In this document: in pieces, positions 8,230-17,149 of the stretch
Layout of the letters: each line of letters starts with the position of its first letter
Position numbering within the stretch: the stretch's first letter is position 1
Origin: Sandaracinus sp964481145
GTDB taxonomy: Bacteria > Myxococcota_A > Polyangia > Polyangiales > Sandaracinaceae
Length of the DNA: 64,000 nucleotides
Direction: 5' to 3'
Assembly (NCBI GenBank): GCA_964481145.1
Contig: CAYZTA010000004.1
Span: 120,164-184,163, forward strand
Position numbers and translations under genes: made by a program
The notes under the pieces: generated by a model
What the model saw: only the letters and a program-made list of their open reading frames with translations
Databases searched by the model: none
Told to the model about the DNA's origin: nothing

Positions 8230-9055
8230 CGCGGTCTCATGGAAGCAACGAACGCATCGCCGCATGTGAAGTAACCGTCAGTAGGCTCACGGCCCACAAG
8301 TGCTGAGCACGCCGCATTGGCCTCGGGTTCAGCACCAAAGACGCGATAAGCCATGACTACCGGTGTTCCTCCAACTGGCTGAGGCGCGAACGGATCGCTG
8401 TTCGGCGAATGCAACGAGAGCTCCCACCCGCCCACGCATCCCCCACCGAAATCTCGTCGACCCGAGATGGCGAGATTGTTGTACGAACGATTATTGATAA
8501 GACCGGGTAGTCGCATTCCGAGATCAATAGGCGGCGAGACAAACTCCCCTTGCCAGTATGAGCAACGCATATTCGTGCCGGGTGCTTGAGTAAGCCGAAT
8601 CGTAAACACATCCCCCGCATCGATTCCATCGAGTGCGCTACACGTCGGAGCCGGTCGAGTGAGGTCGAGGCCCGGCAGGTAAAATGCCATCGTGGATTCG
8701 GGTGTGTAGAGCTCGAGCAACTCGACATCATAACTGACACCCAGACTCAGCTCCTCGTCCCAGCCGCACGGCTGGTTGTTTCTGCATCCAGAAACCACAA
8801 GGAAAATCACTCCAAGCCATCTTTTCATCGCGGTCTCATGGAAGCAACGAACGCATCGCCGCATGTGAAGTAACCGTCAGTAGGCTCACGGCCCACAAGT
8901 GCTGAGCACGCCGCATTGGCCTCGGGTTCAGCACCAAAGACGCGATAAGCCATGACTACCGGTGTTCCTCCAACTGGCTGAGGCGCGAACGGATCGCTGT
9001 TCGGCGAATGCAACGAGAGCTCCCACCCGCCCACGCATCCCCCACCGAAATCTCG
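7873..9055. repeat. two-copy 584-bp direct repeat, offset 599 bp
   Basis: Bases 7873-8456 and 8472-9055 are near-identical direct copies. By eye the only differences are three substitutions near 7927-7932 (8526-8531 in the other copy); from 7933/8532 onward I see none. The unit runs from the middle of one lipoprotein gene to the middle of the next. There are no terminal inverted repeats or target duplications, so it is a tandem duplication, not a mobile element. Confidence 0.9.
8226..8828 (-). CDS. tandem lipoprotein paralogue 2 (chimera of paralogues 1 and 3)
   Basis: A 200-aa lipoprotein with the same signal and Cys pattern as its neighbours. Its N-terminal half (DNA 8472-8828) repeats the start of paralogue 1 at an offset of exactly 599 bp. 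Its C-terminal half (8226-8456) repeats the end of paralogue 3 at the same 599-bp offset. This is the structure expected from unequal crossing-over between an ancestral pair, giving a recombinant middle gene. Both ends carry ATGA overlaps (8226-8229 and 8825-8828), so the duplication kept the operon's translational coupling intact. Confidence 0.83.
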   Translation of the reverse strand: MKRWLGVIFLVVSGCRNNQPCGWDEELSLGVSYDVELLELYTPESTMAFYLPGLDLTRPAPTCSALDGIDAGDVFTIRLTQAPGTNMRCSYWQGEFVSPPIDLGMRLPGLINNRSYNNLAISGRRDFGGGCVGGWELSLHSPNSDPFAPQPVGGTPVVMAYRVFGAEPEANAACSALVGREPTDGYFTCGDAFVASMRPR

Positions 9056-9433
9056 GCTTCCTGATACGGTAATCTGATTGTACGACTGGTTATTGATGAG
9101 AAGCGGTAGGCGGGAACCCAAATCGATCGATGGGAAGGTCACTTCGGCTACCCAAAACGAACAGCGTTGAGCGATGTTCTGTCGCGGCGATTGCACCATG
9201 CGAATACCGAAGGTATCGCCGACGATGACCTCATCGAGCGCGCCGCAACTCAGCGCTGGTCTCGTCAGACCCAAACTGGGAGTGTAAAACGCCATCGTCG
9301 ACTCAGGTGTATACGCTTCGAGCAGAGTGACTTCGTACGACGCATCCTCCTCCAGCTCCTCGTCCCAACCGCACGGCTGTTCAACCCGGCATCCTGAAAT
9401 CACGAGGAGAACTACTCCAAGCCATCTTTTCAT
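8825..9433 (-). CDS. tandem lipoprotein paralogue 3
   Basis: A 202-aa lipoprotein (VISGC lipobox) and the first of the three tandem paralogues in transcription order. Its N-terminal part is diverged from the other two (EEDASYEVTLLEAY against SLGVSYDVELLELY). Its last 77 or so codons are the same as those of paralogue 2. ATG 9433 overlaps the stop of the large lipoprotein upstream (ATGA, 9430-9433). The frame stays open far upstream inside that gene, but the signal peptide and the coupling fix this start. The function is unknown; as with the other two, a small secreted beta-rich domain is likely. Confidence 0.83.
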   Translation of the reverse strand: MKRWLGVVLLVISGCRVEQPCGWDEELEEDASYEVTLLEAYTPESTMAFYTPSLGLTRPALSCGALDEVIVGDTFGIRMVQSPRQNIAQRCSFWVAEVTFPSIDLGSRLPLLINNQSYNQITVSGSRDFGGGCVGGWELSLHSPNSDPFAPQPVGGTPVVMAYRVFGAEPEANAACSALVGREPTDGYFTCGDAFVASMRPR

Positions 9434-12400
9434 CGCGGCGCCCATGCTCCAACTCCCGGCGGGAATGAACGCGCCCTTCCATCGAAATCGAGTGCAATCT
9501 CGGAGGCGAGCGGCACGCTGCTCGGTGGCTCGCCCACGACGAACGCTCGAGCGCTGTCTACCGGATATCCATCGGACATGAGCTCGATGACGGCGCGAGC
9601 GCCCATCCCTGGCGCCGACGTAAATGCAGCATTGCGGGCAGACTGCCAGTTTGCGCGGTGCCCACCATGACACTCGTGCACGAGTGAAGTGTTCAGCTCG
9701 CCCTCGGTACGAACGAGCCCACCGAACTCTTGGAGTGGCCGACACTGCATGAGCGAAGCGAGATGCCAGTTGGACACGAATGGAACCGAGATGGCATTGC
9801 CGACGAACGCGAGTGTGAGCGGATCCGCCGTGGTTCGTGCTCGATCGATGCCTGTCATCACCGTACCCATGACACGATCTACTCCTCCCCCTGCATAGGC
9901 GAAGAGATTGTTGAACATGGCGATGTCACGAATGTCACCACGAAGCGCCACGACGGCGCCATCGAAGGGCAAAGGAACAGGCTCCGATGCATCCCAATCT
10001 TCGCCGATCGCAGCCGTCACGTGATAGAGCGAGAGTGAAGCCAGGGCCGCGCTACCACTTCCCACATCGACCGCGCGGTTGATCTCGCCTCCATGAGGTG
10101 TGCGCACGATCGAGTTGCCGATGAACACCCGGCCATTCGCTGTGAGCTGTATGCCACCGAGTCGCCCGCCTGTGGCATGCCATGAGTACGCCCCCATCAT
10201 GGCCTCGATCCTCGAACGCTGAATACGAATCACATCCGCTTCGTTGCCGGCAATTCCGGTGATCGAACCGATGGACGACGAAGTCACGAGCGGCGCATCG
10301 ACGCCCACGACGCTCGAGGACTCGGTCGTGAGCCCCGCACCAGAACAGAGCGCGACGCCGCTCGCGTTCATTCCTGCCGCGATCGATGTGCCCGAGATGG
10401 CCGCTCCGCGAATCACCGACTCACGAAGCTCGACGGTGCTCGTATCGCTGGCCGTGATCCCTGTAGAGCAAATCTCAAACGCACTTGCCGTCACCGAAAC
10501 CGTCCCGCGCTCGATCGTGAGATCCGCATCGGACACATCGATCGCCGCAAAGCATCGCCCGGCAGGGACGGCTCCCCGCGATGCGGTGAGCTCGAGGTCG
10601 AGCATCGAGAAGACGGCGCCTCCTCGGACGATCACCGCGGCTGAAGTCATTCGCGCACCGGCATTGAACGAATCGGTGATACAGCGACTCGTCGCTTCGC
10701 CACCGGAAACCGAGATCTCGGTATGCCCGCCGACATCTTCCCAGGTGCCTGCCGCGAGCCGGTAGCCACCTCGCAACGTGATCGTCTCAGCGATCGCGAG
10801 GGGGCCCGTCTCGTAGAACGTGCCTTCATGGAGGATGATTTCGTCCGCATCGATCTCGGCCGCGCGCACGAGAGCTGCACGAATCGTTCGGAATGGACGC
10901 GCTGCCGAGCCCGCTTCGGAGTGGGTGTCATCGCCGAACGTTGCCGCAAAGAGCACACGGGGAGTGAGTGGCGTGACGCGAACTGGCGCTGAAGGAGCCG
11001 AAGGCAACCCGATCGCGTTGTGCGCCACGATTCGATACGTGCGCTCGACACCTCCAGCAAGGCCACGAATGGTGACCATGGTTCCAGTCGTACGGGCGAC
11101 GACACGATCGATCCCGCCCGTCACGTCGTGCACGGTAAACTCCGTCGCACGTACCGCATTCCACGAGAGCTGCGCTGCTCCCGGGAGCGGTGTGGCCATC
11201 GCCGTCTCCACCGGCTCGGCGAACGTATGGATCGTATGCTCGGCGAATGGGCTCGAGGCCGAGCCGTTGGTGGTCGCCACGCGAAACGTGAACTGCGTGT
11301 CGAAGTCGAGCGTGGCTCGACTGAACGTGTCCGAGCGCCCGTAGGAGCGCGGGGTTCGGGGAAGGGTCACCGTGCCGTCGCCTCGAACGAGCTCGATCGC
11401 ATAGCCCGTCGCGATCGACGACATGTCAGTCCAGCGCCAACTTCCGCGGTTCGCCAAGGTGACCGAACCCGCGACAATCAACGGAGCTCTCGGCGTGATC
11501 GGAGCGGCCATGAGATCCTCGGATCGTACGATGTCTGTGCACATTCCGCAGCGCGCATGGAGCGCGAACATGTCACAAACTTGTGCATCGGAGAAAGAAC
11601 GCCGCGCGACTCGTGCGAGCGCACCGAAAAAATTGTTGAAGTTGAGCGTATTGCCCATCATGGACATCTCTTGGAAGGTGTCAGGCATCACGGTGCCAGA
11701 CAAAGTCACCTGCTCGTCCATCGCATCGGTCGTGGGAAACGCGGTGGATGGTATGAGTGTGCCGCCAGTCGGTGGCGCAATCCAAAATGCCCCCGCAGAA
11801 GGCTGGTCTGTCACGCCTGATGGAAGCACACGTGCCGGTCCGTCGATCGCGTCGATGAGCAGTGTTGCCACTCGTGCGACTTCCCGATCAAACGGATCGC
11901 TGTCGCGAGAAAGTTCTGCAAGGGTCGCCACCTGTCCTAGACCCCCCACGTTGTCCTCGAGGCATGTCGTAAGTGTTGGGTCACAGTAAAAGCTCCCCAT
12001 ATCGTCGAAACCCGCCCCAGAAGCTCCGCGAAAATAGTCGATCCCCCCGGAAATTTGCGCCGCGAAATAATCGGCGATCCCCTCGGTCAGAATCAGATTC
12101 TCGGTCGTTGGGGTCTGCGTACCGAAGAGGGACGTGTAGATGATATCCCCCCAGCCCTCGGTGAAATCTCCGTCGCCCCCCAACACCGAAAGCATATCGC
12201 ACTGAAGAAAATGCCCATATTCGTGTGTCGGCACCACACGCGACCACGCGGCTCCGGCAGGCGTGCTCATCGTTCCATGCATCGGAAAGATGATGTCGTG
12301 CGCCATGATCTTCACCACGGTCACGCCGAGCCAAGCCCCAGACGGATCGAACAAGCCCGGCGCGGCGCTGATCACGTTCGCAACGACAGCCCATCCCGCG

Positions 12401-13647
12401 GTCATAGCGCTCGTATACCCGCCGCATAGCACGAACGCGCGATTGCCATTGAATGCGCCAAACAGATCCGCGAACGCTCCGATCAAGACGCCTGCGCGAT
12501 GGCTCACCCGATGCCCCATCACGCGCTCGGCGTATTGGTTCGCGTCAGTCATCTGGGCGACGATGTTCCAGACGGGATCTGCAACGACGAGGGTGATCTC
12601 AGCGCCATCGACCGCATTTGCGATCGTCACCCCCGATGACAATCGAAAGCTGCATGCCTGCGTGGCTTCGAAGCCCTCATCGACTTGAACGGCAAAATTA
12701 TTGGCGCGGATACAGAATGTGACGGAGGCACCACTCGCCACATCGACCGTCGCTACCCCCGCTGCATTGGTGCGCGCTCGTTGCGTCCCGACCTCCATCT
12801 GCGCGAGGACTTCGACATCGTATAGCGTCAAAGGCGAGCCCGCATTGGTTCCTGGTGGGCCTGCATTTCCCCATGTTCGTGTCATGCCACCATGCGACGA
12901 ATCCGTACTTCCAAGCACGAGTGTGACTGTGTTGGTCCCTTCACGAAAGGCTCGTGTGATTTCGCCAAATCCATCATCGACAGCATCACGTGCATCACGG
13001 CTCGCTAGGATCGTCACCAAGAGTTCAAAAATGAATGGCTCGCGGGCGATCTCTTCGCTCTCCTCCGCACGCTCCCGTGGCTCATCGTTCATTCGAAACC
13101 CGCGCTCTCCGAGCCATTGGTAATCGAGTGAGCCATCTCCATTGTCCACCTCGGCCACGGGTGGGTCGCGAAGAATCAACGCCTGAAAAGGCGGCCTGCC
13201 ATCGAGCGCGAGCTCGCGCAGCAAGTTGTATGTTCCCGCAGTCAGAACGACATAATGAAAGAGCCCGGCTCCATCCCCAAAGAAACCGAAACGGCCCGTT
13301 TGCCCAGCCCAGCGTTCGCGCTCTACCGCAAACATCGGCAACGGAGAGTGCGGGCCCACCGCATCGAGAAGCACACGCTCCTCTTCCGAGCCAATATAGG
13401 CAATCGCGTATCGGAGCGCGATGTGCCCATCGGGATCGGTCTCGGGCAACGCTGTCGTCGAAGACCAGTCGAAGTCCTCACGCATATCGCGCGTCTCGTC
13501 GATCGAAAATGGATCGTCGAGTCGCGGCAGCACCCCACCCTCGACATCGTGATTGAAGTCGATCTCGACCCGCACCGGTTCGCTCGGCTCGCCACAGGCC
13601 ACCGCGCAAAGGACAAGGCTCGCCGCCAGCTTCGATCCAGACTTCAT
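9430..13647 (-). CDS. large multidomain lipoprotein with HEXXH metallopeptidase-like motif and beta-helix C-terminus
   Basis: A 1405-aa predicted surface lipoprotein (N-terminal lipobox ending near Cys18). Residues 475-479 read HEYGH, a zinc metallopeptidase signature. Candidate third ligands are Glu522 (TEGIADYF) or Glu497 (TEGWGD), both spaced as in gluzincins. The middle (about 710-900) looks like two fibronectin-III-type repeats. The last third (from about 905) contains GSAARPFRTIRAAL and a string of short beta turns, typical of a parallel beta-helix (DUF1565-like). The ribosome binding site GGGAGGTG before ATG 13647 fixes the start. It is coupled to both neighbours by ATGA overlaps. Substrate and peptidase activity are inferred only. 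Confidence 0.85.
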   Translation of the reverse strand: MKSGSKLAASLVLCAVACGEPSEPVRVEIDFNHDVEGGVLPRLDDPFSIDETRDMREDFDWSSTTALPETDPDGHIALRYAIAYIGSEEERVLLDAVGPHSPLPMFAVERERWAGQTGRFGFFGDGAGLFHYVVLTAGTYNLLRELALDGRPPFQALILRDPPVAEVDNGDGSLDYQWLGERGFRMNDEPRERAEESEEIAREPFIFELLVTILASRDARDAVDDGFGEITRAFREGTNTVTLVLGSTDSSHGGMTRTWGNAGPPGTNAGSPLTLYDVEVLAQMEVGTQRARTNAAGVATVDVASGASVTFCIRANNFAVQVDEGFEATQACSFRLSSGVTIANAVDGAEITLVVADPVWNIVAQMTDANQYAERVMGHRVSHRAGVLIGAFADLFGAFNGNRAFVLCGGYTSAMTAGWAVVANVISAAPGLFDPSGAWLGVTVVKIMAHDIIFPMHGTMSTPAGAAWSRVVPTHEYGHFLQCDMLSVLGGDGDFTEGWGDIIYTSLFGTQTPTTENLILTEGIADYFAAQISGGIDYFRGASGAGFDDMGSFYCDPTLTTCLEDNVGGLGQVATLAELSRDSDPFDREVARVATLLIDAIDGPARVLPSGVTDQPSAGAFWIAPPTGGTLIPSTAFPTTDAMDEQVTLSGTVMPDTFQEMSMMGNTLNFNNFFGALARVARRSFSDAQVCDMFALHARCGMCTDIVRSEDLMAAPITPRAPLIVAGSVTLANRGSWRWTDMSSIATGYAIELVRGDGTVTLPRTPRSYGRSDTFSRATLDFDTQFTFRVATTNGSASSPFAEHTIHTFAEPVETAMATPLPGAAQLSWNAVRATEFTVHDVTGGIDRVVARTTGTMVTIRGLAGGVERTYRIVAHNAIGLPSAPSAPVRVTPLTPRVLFAATFGDDTHSEAGSAARPFRTIRAALVRAAEIDADEIILHEGTFYETGPLAIAETITLRGGYRLAAGTWEDVGGHTEISVSGGEATSRCITDSFNAGARMTSAAVIVRGGAVFSMLDLELTASRGAVPAGRCFAAIDVSDADLTIERGTVSVTASAFEICSTGITASDTSTVELRESVIRGAAISGTSIAAGMNASGVALCSGAGLTTESSSVVGVDAPLVTSSSIGSITGIAGNEADVIRIQRSRIEAMMGAYSWHATGGRLGGIQLTANGRVFIGNSIVRTPHGGEINRAVDVGSGSAALASLSLYHVTAAIGEDWDASEPVPLPFDGAVVALRGDIRDIAMFNNLFAYAGGGVDRVMGTVMTGIDRARTTADPLTLAFVGNAISVPFVSNWHLASLMQCRPLQEFGGLVRTEGELNTSLVHECHGGHRANWQSARNAAFTSAPGMGARAVIELMSDGYPVDSARAFVVGEPPSSVPLASEIALDFDGRARSFPPGVGAWAPR

Positions 13648-14756
13648 GGCGACACCTCCCCAACGCGGCGCAAGAGAATCGCTCCGGATCGTCCATTCCA
13701 GGAGCGCGAATGAAATGTGAGCGGCCATGATGTCGCCCCTGGCTCGCACGATCCCTCAACAATCCTCGACTCTCCCGGTTGAGCCACACGATCGCCAAGC
13801 ACCACATCGACGAACGAGAGCACGTCGATGGCGAGGCTCGATACATCACACGCGATGAGAATCGTTCTGTCCTCCTCGCCCGGCGAGAGCACTCGGAAAT
13901 CGTGCGTCGCGCCGTCTGTGAGGGCGGGAGCACTGCGCACGCGATGGACCGAAAAAATATCGATGCCAGGAGGCACCACCGTCTCGAGCGTGGCGAGCCC
14001 TTCGGGCGGCAGCATGAAGAGCGCCCCGTACCAGCCCACCGCATAGCGCCTCCAATCGCCCGCAAAGCCCCATGGGGCGTAAATCGTACGAGTGGCGGCA
14101 TCGAATGTGAGGGCGCGTGTTTGAATCAGCGCGACGATCCCCGGCTGATCTGCGGGAAGGCCCGTCAGCCGAAAGCTCGTGCGGTCGAGGGTGGCAGGCA
14201 CGATCACGAGACGTGCGTTGCCCGCAGCAGGTTCGAACAACGCCCACCAATCCCCGTCCTCGGGATCACCGGCGTCGAGACCTTCGGTGCGAATTTCGAT
14301 CGCACGCGTTCCGGTCGACACGAAGACGCGACCCGTCCGCGCTGGACCCGACTCCGATGAAGCCACAATGGTCGCCCTGACGATGTCCTCGCTACCGTCT
14401 GGGACGGCCCCGGTGAGCGCTTCGATCGGAAAGCTGCGCCGACATTCGCCCTCGAACGTGATGGGATCGACTGGCGTGAGACGATCGAAATCGAACTGCA
14501 ACGAAATCGAGTCCACGTGTGCACGTGGACTCACGAGATAATCGATGCCGATCGCCGACGCCTCATGTTCGGGCAGGAGAAACGTTTGTCGAAGGGAGCT
14601 CCACTCGAGCGCGAGGACTGGAACGCCTGCCATGTTCGCGGCCTCGCACGGAACTGGAGTGGGCTCGAACCTGGGATCCGTGTTGTTCGCTTCACCGCAT
14701 GCGATGCTCAGCGCAAGAACAAACACGGACCCTCGGCCTGGAATCCACGTCCTCAT
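13644..14756 (-). CDS. lipoprotein of unknown function (370 aa)
   Basis: A lipoprotein signal with LSIAC is followed by about 350 residues without a domain I recognise. The sequence is rich in short hydrophobic strands (for example FRLTGLPADQPGIVAL and EDRTILIACDVSSL) and has few Lys, like many myxobacterial surface beta proteins. ATG 14756 overlaps the stop of the small Cys-rich lipoprotein upstream, and the gene's own stop overlaps the start of the large metallopeptidase-like lipoprotein. It therefore very probably acts with that protein. Confidence 0.8.
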   Translation of the reverse strand: MRTWIPGRGSVFVLALSIACGEANNTDPRFEPTPVPCEAANMAGVPVLALEWSSLRQTFLLPEHEASAIGIDYLVSPRAHVDSISLQFDFDRLTPVDPITFEGECRRSFPIEALTGAVPDGSEDIVRATIVASSESGPARTGRVFVSTGTRAIEIRTEGLDAGDPEDGDWWALFEPAAGNARLVIVPATLDRTSFRLTGLPADQPGIVALIQTRALTFDAATRTIYAPWGFAGDWRRYAVGWYGALFMLPPEGLATLETVVPPGIDIFSVHRVRSAPALTDGATHDFRVLSPGEEDRTILIACDVSSLAIDVLSFVDVVLGDRVAQPGESRIVEGSCEPGATSWPLTFHSRSWNGRSGAILLRRVGEVSP

Positions 14757-15097
14757 CGCACACCCCCATCGGGCGTCATCTCACATGCCGCCTCGTACGC
14801 CGCGTGCTGCGTTCCGCAATAAGTCTCGGGGGCGTTGATTTCATCGAGCTGCGTGCACGTGAGCGCCGCGAGACAGTTCGCCCACACCGTCGCTGCATCA
14901 CGGCAGGCACCTGGAGGCGCTGGCGTGCTGCAAGCCGATGGACAACTCGCGCGTCGACCTTCGGGATCACCGAAGCAATCGAATCTGTTCTCGCAAAACG
15001 TCACGCACGCTTCGGCGAAGTCCTTCGAGCTCGACGCCCCCTCGCCACAACCCATCGCGACGCTCAGGACCGCGATGAAAAGAAACCCTCTGTTCAT
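14753..15097 (-). CDS. small Cys-rich lipoprotein
   Basis: A 114-aa protein with lipobox VAMGC and a mature part containing nine or more Cys (TFCENRFDCF, CPSAC, GACRD, ANCLA, LTCTQ, TYCGTQ, AACEM), probably a disulphide-bonded miniature domain like the Cys-rich lipoproteins common in Myxococcota. ATG 15097 was preferred to ATG 15103 because AGGGGA then has a normal 7-nt spacing. The gene starts 10 bp after the stop of the 543-aa Cys-rich protein and is coupled by ATGA to the next gene. Confidence 0.8.
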   Translation of the reverse strand: MNRGFLFIAVLSVAMGCGEGASSSKDFAEACVTFCENRFDCFGDPEGRRASCPSACSTPAPPGACRDAATVWANCLAALTCTQLDEINAPETYCGTQHAAYEAACEMTPDGGVR

Positions 15098-15107
15098 GGT
15101 CATTCCC

Positions 15108-16739
15108 CTATATCGAGCAATACGCGACGCAGGTGCGTGAAGAATCGCACGCCAGATCAGGGGCACGGCACGGCAGATCGCCCTCCCCGCCACATGCCGC
15201 ATCCGGTCCGCCTTCCGGCACGCATTGCCAACCGCTCGGCGTCTCGACACACGACGAAGTGCCGCCACAAGGATCGAGGACATCGAAGAGATACGTGCCC
15301 GCATCACATGCACTAAAGAGCGCTCGGGCTTGGCAAGTGCCTGCCTGACAGACGCCACGCAAGCATCCGGCGCTAAAGCACGGCTCGCCAAGATCGGGCA
15401 AAGGACGACACCGCCCATCGTGGCATCCGGTGCCGAGCGCGCATGGATCGCCCGGCTCGCAGGCCCCTCCAGGAACGACGATCATCCGGCACACACCCTC
15501 GTGGCAGCGCGCGCCAGACTCACATTCGATCGTGCTCGCGCACGATGTCCCCGCTGGGCTCGGAGCGCGACACGTCGTTCTCACGCACCGCAGACCTTCG
15601 GCGCAGCGTGGGAGATACTCAGGCCAGCATGTCTCGCCCGCGATGGGCGGCGCCGCGCATCGATTGCTGCGACACGCAAGCTCATCGAGGCAATCGCCTC
15701 CAATTCCTATTCCGCGACACGCACCGCCGACATCACGCCGTGGCTCACACACACGACGCGCGTCGCAGAAGAGCCCCTCGGCGCATCGCCCGGTGCAGGT
15801 GCCTCCTTCGGGCGGTGGCATCTGACAAATCGTATCGAGACAAATCAGTCCAGCTTCGCAAGCATCGTCGTCTGAGCATGTCACGCCTGCACCATCGCGC
15901 GGCACACAGGTTCCTGCGCAGGAAGCGCTCGGCACCTCGCACCGTCCGCTCAGACACTCGAGCGGCAAAGCGCATATGCCCCCATCGTCGACCGTGCCGC
16001 GCATCGCCAACCGGCATGCTTCGGAGTCGGTGAGACCCAACGGGGCTTGCCGACCGCACTCCGGGAATCGAGCCTCGTCGAGCGCGATCCGCCCCGCACG
16101 GACGGCGCCCTTCAAATAATCGTAGATCACGAAGAGCTCTGGGCGGTCACTACAATAAAGCGCCTCGAAGGCCTCGAAGATATCCGAGATGCCTTCATGC
16201 TCGATGGCCGTAGCGCAGTGCAGCGCGAGCAACTCCCGAAGCCTCTCCTCGTCCGTGCATGTCGTGTCAGAGCAAGAGCGACACTGACCCGCGTCACAAG
16301 CGGGAGCCAATCCGCTGCAATCGCTCTCATCTTCGCATTCGGCGCAGAGCCCATCGGCTGTGCAATACGGCTCGAGCGCCGAGCAATCGGATGCCGTCGC
16401 GCATTCGACGCATCGACCATCGGCTCGGCATTGCGACCGCCCAAGTCGATCCATGCACTGTGTGTTCGTCGCGCACGGCCTACACGACCCGCTCGAACAC
16501 AATGGAGCCACAGGATCGGAGCAATGCGATGCCTCGACACACGCGACGCAGCGGTGCGTCGTAGGGTCGCAATGAGGAGCTGCTGGATCACCGCAGCCCG
16601 TCACCTCACATCCGCCGCCATCTCCTCGCTCACCAGCATCCTCGGCTGACGACTGTGGATCTCCACAACCAAGAACGGCGAGCGTCACGATGAGAAGCAG
16701 CACATTCGAAAGGAAAGACTGGCTCGTGAGTACGGACAC
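15108..16739 (-). CDS. large Cys-rich lipoprotein, first gene of the operon
   Basis: A 543-aa protein with a hydrophobic signal and lipobox LAVLGC, then about 25 short Cys-rich units (patterns such as GxCRPCATNTQC, CVECATASDC, GxxCHDGRCR). These resemble Dickkopf/EGF-like disulphide repeats found in myxobacterial surface proteins. A helical segment without Cys (about 165-235) splits two Cys-rich blocks. The proposed start is GTG 16739. No ribosome binding site is visible, but the predicted transcription start is only a few bases upstream, so translation may be close to leaderless; GTG 16703 is the alternative. It leads a seven-gene operon of exported proteins and is likely a surface adhesin or matrix component. 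Confidence 0.78.
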   Translation of the reverse strand: MSVLTSQSFLSNVLLLIVTLAVLGCGDPQSSAEDAGERGDGGGCEVTGCGDPAAPHCDPTTHRCVACVEASHCSDPVAPLCSSGSCRPCATNTQCMDRLGRSQCRADGRCVECATASDCSALEPYCTADGLCAECEDESDCSGLAPACDAGQCRSCSDTTCTDEERLRELLALHCATAIEHEGISDIFEAFEALYCSDRPELFVIYDYLKGAVRAGRIALDEARFPECGRQAPLGLTDSEACRLAMRGTVDDGGICALPLECLSGRCEVPSASCAGTCVPRDGAGVTCSDDDACEAGLICLDTICQMPPPEGGTCTGRCAEGLFCDARRVCEPRRDVGGACRGIGIGGDCLDELACRSNRCAAPPIAGETCWPEYLPRCAEGLRCVRTTCRAPSPAGTSCASTIECESGARCHEGVCRMIVVPGGACEPGDPCALGTGCHDGRCRPLPDLGEPCFSAGCLRGVCQAGTCQARALFSACDAGTYLFDVLDPCGGTSSCVETPSGWQCVPEGGPDAACGGEGDLPCRAPDLACDSSRTCVAYCSI

Positions 16740-16748
16740 CGAGGCGTG

Positions 16749-16777
16749 ATAACAACATTCACAGCTTTGTATGTCAG
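16749..16777 (-). promoter_or_regulatory. candidate sigma-70-type promoter of the lipoprotein operon
   Basis: On the minus strand, CTGACA (16777-16772) and TGTTAT (16754-16749) are separated by 17 bp, a good match to -35/-10 spacing. The expected start of transcription near 16742 is just upstream of the GTG at 16739. Confidence 0.45.
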
Positions 16778-16791
16778 GGAAAACCCTGACA
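16772..16791. promoter_or_regulatory. perfect inverted repeat overlapping the -35 element (candidate operator)
   Basis: TGTCAGGG at 16772-16779 and CCCTGACA at 16784-16791 form a perfect 8-bp inverted repeat around AAAA. One arm contains the predicted -35 hexamer, so a dimeric repressor bound here would block the operon. No T-run follows, which argues against a terminator. Confidence 0.45.
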
Positions 16792-16990
16792 CCGAGGGGT
16801 GAGCGCCAGGGTCCACCCAGCAACCCATCAAACGTTCGCGAAAACACTCCTGCCCAGCCACACGCGACCGCCTTGCTCCACCACGCCATCAGCAGCGGTG
16901 GGTCACGCATGGGTCACAGATCGGGGCGAAAAGCAGAGACAAATGGGACGTATGAGAAACGACGAGTCCCAAGGAAACGAAGGGAATCAG

Positions 16991-17063
16991 TGCCCAGGGG
17001 CGGAATCGAACCGTCGACACGGGGATTTTCAGTCCCCTGCTCTACCAACTGAGCTACCTGGGC
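16991..17063 (-). tRNA. tRNA-Phe (anticodon GAA)
   Basis: A 73-nt cloverleaf read on the minus strand. The acceptor arms GCCCAGG/CCTGGGC pair fully with discriminator A at 16991. The D arm is GCTC/GAGC, the anticodon stem is GGGGA/TCCCC with loop CTGAAAA (GAA anticodon), and the T loop is TTCGATT. The T stem GACGG/CCGCC has one A-C mismatch. CCA is not encoded. Confidence 0.95.
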
Positions 17064-17075
17064 GTAGGGCTCGCG

Positions 17076-17103
17076 ACCCTAGCGTATGGGCATGCCCTGT
17101 CAA
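17076..17103 (-). promoter_or_regulatory. promoter of tRNA-Phe
   Basis: A consensus -35 TTGACA (17103-17098) and a weaker -10 TAGGGT (17081-17076), 16 bp apart, lie just upstream of the tRNA. The spacer contains the 10-bp palindrome GGGCATGCCC (17088-17097). Confidence 0.5.
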
Positions 17104-17149
17104 GGGTTCTCCGTTGTGTAGGGCTTCACTCCTCAGTCACAGACGAACA

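Noticed and set aside
7873..9055. The 584-bp repeat as a transposable element
   Set aside because: No transposase, terminal inverted repeats or target-site duplication. The repeat spans parts of adjacent paralogous genes.
9434..9745. Longer N-terminus for lipoprotein paralogue 3
   Set aside because: The extension lies inside the large lipoprotein gene and would bury the lipoprotein signal. The ATGA overlap at 9430-9433 marks the real start.
11020..11820. 266-codon and similar plus-strand frames opposite the large lipoprotein
   Set aside because: Arg/His-rich translations without domains, opposite a gene with clear domains, a signal and a ribosome binding site.
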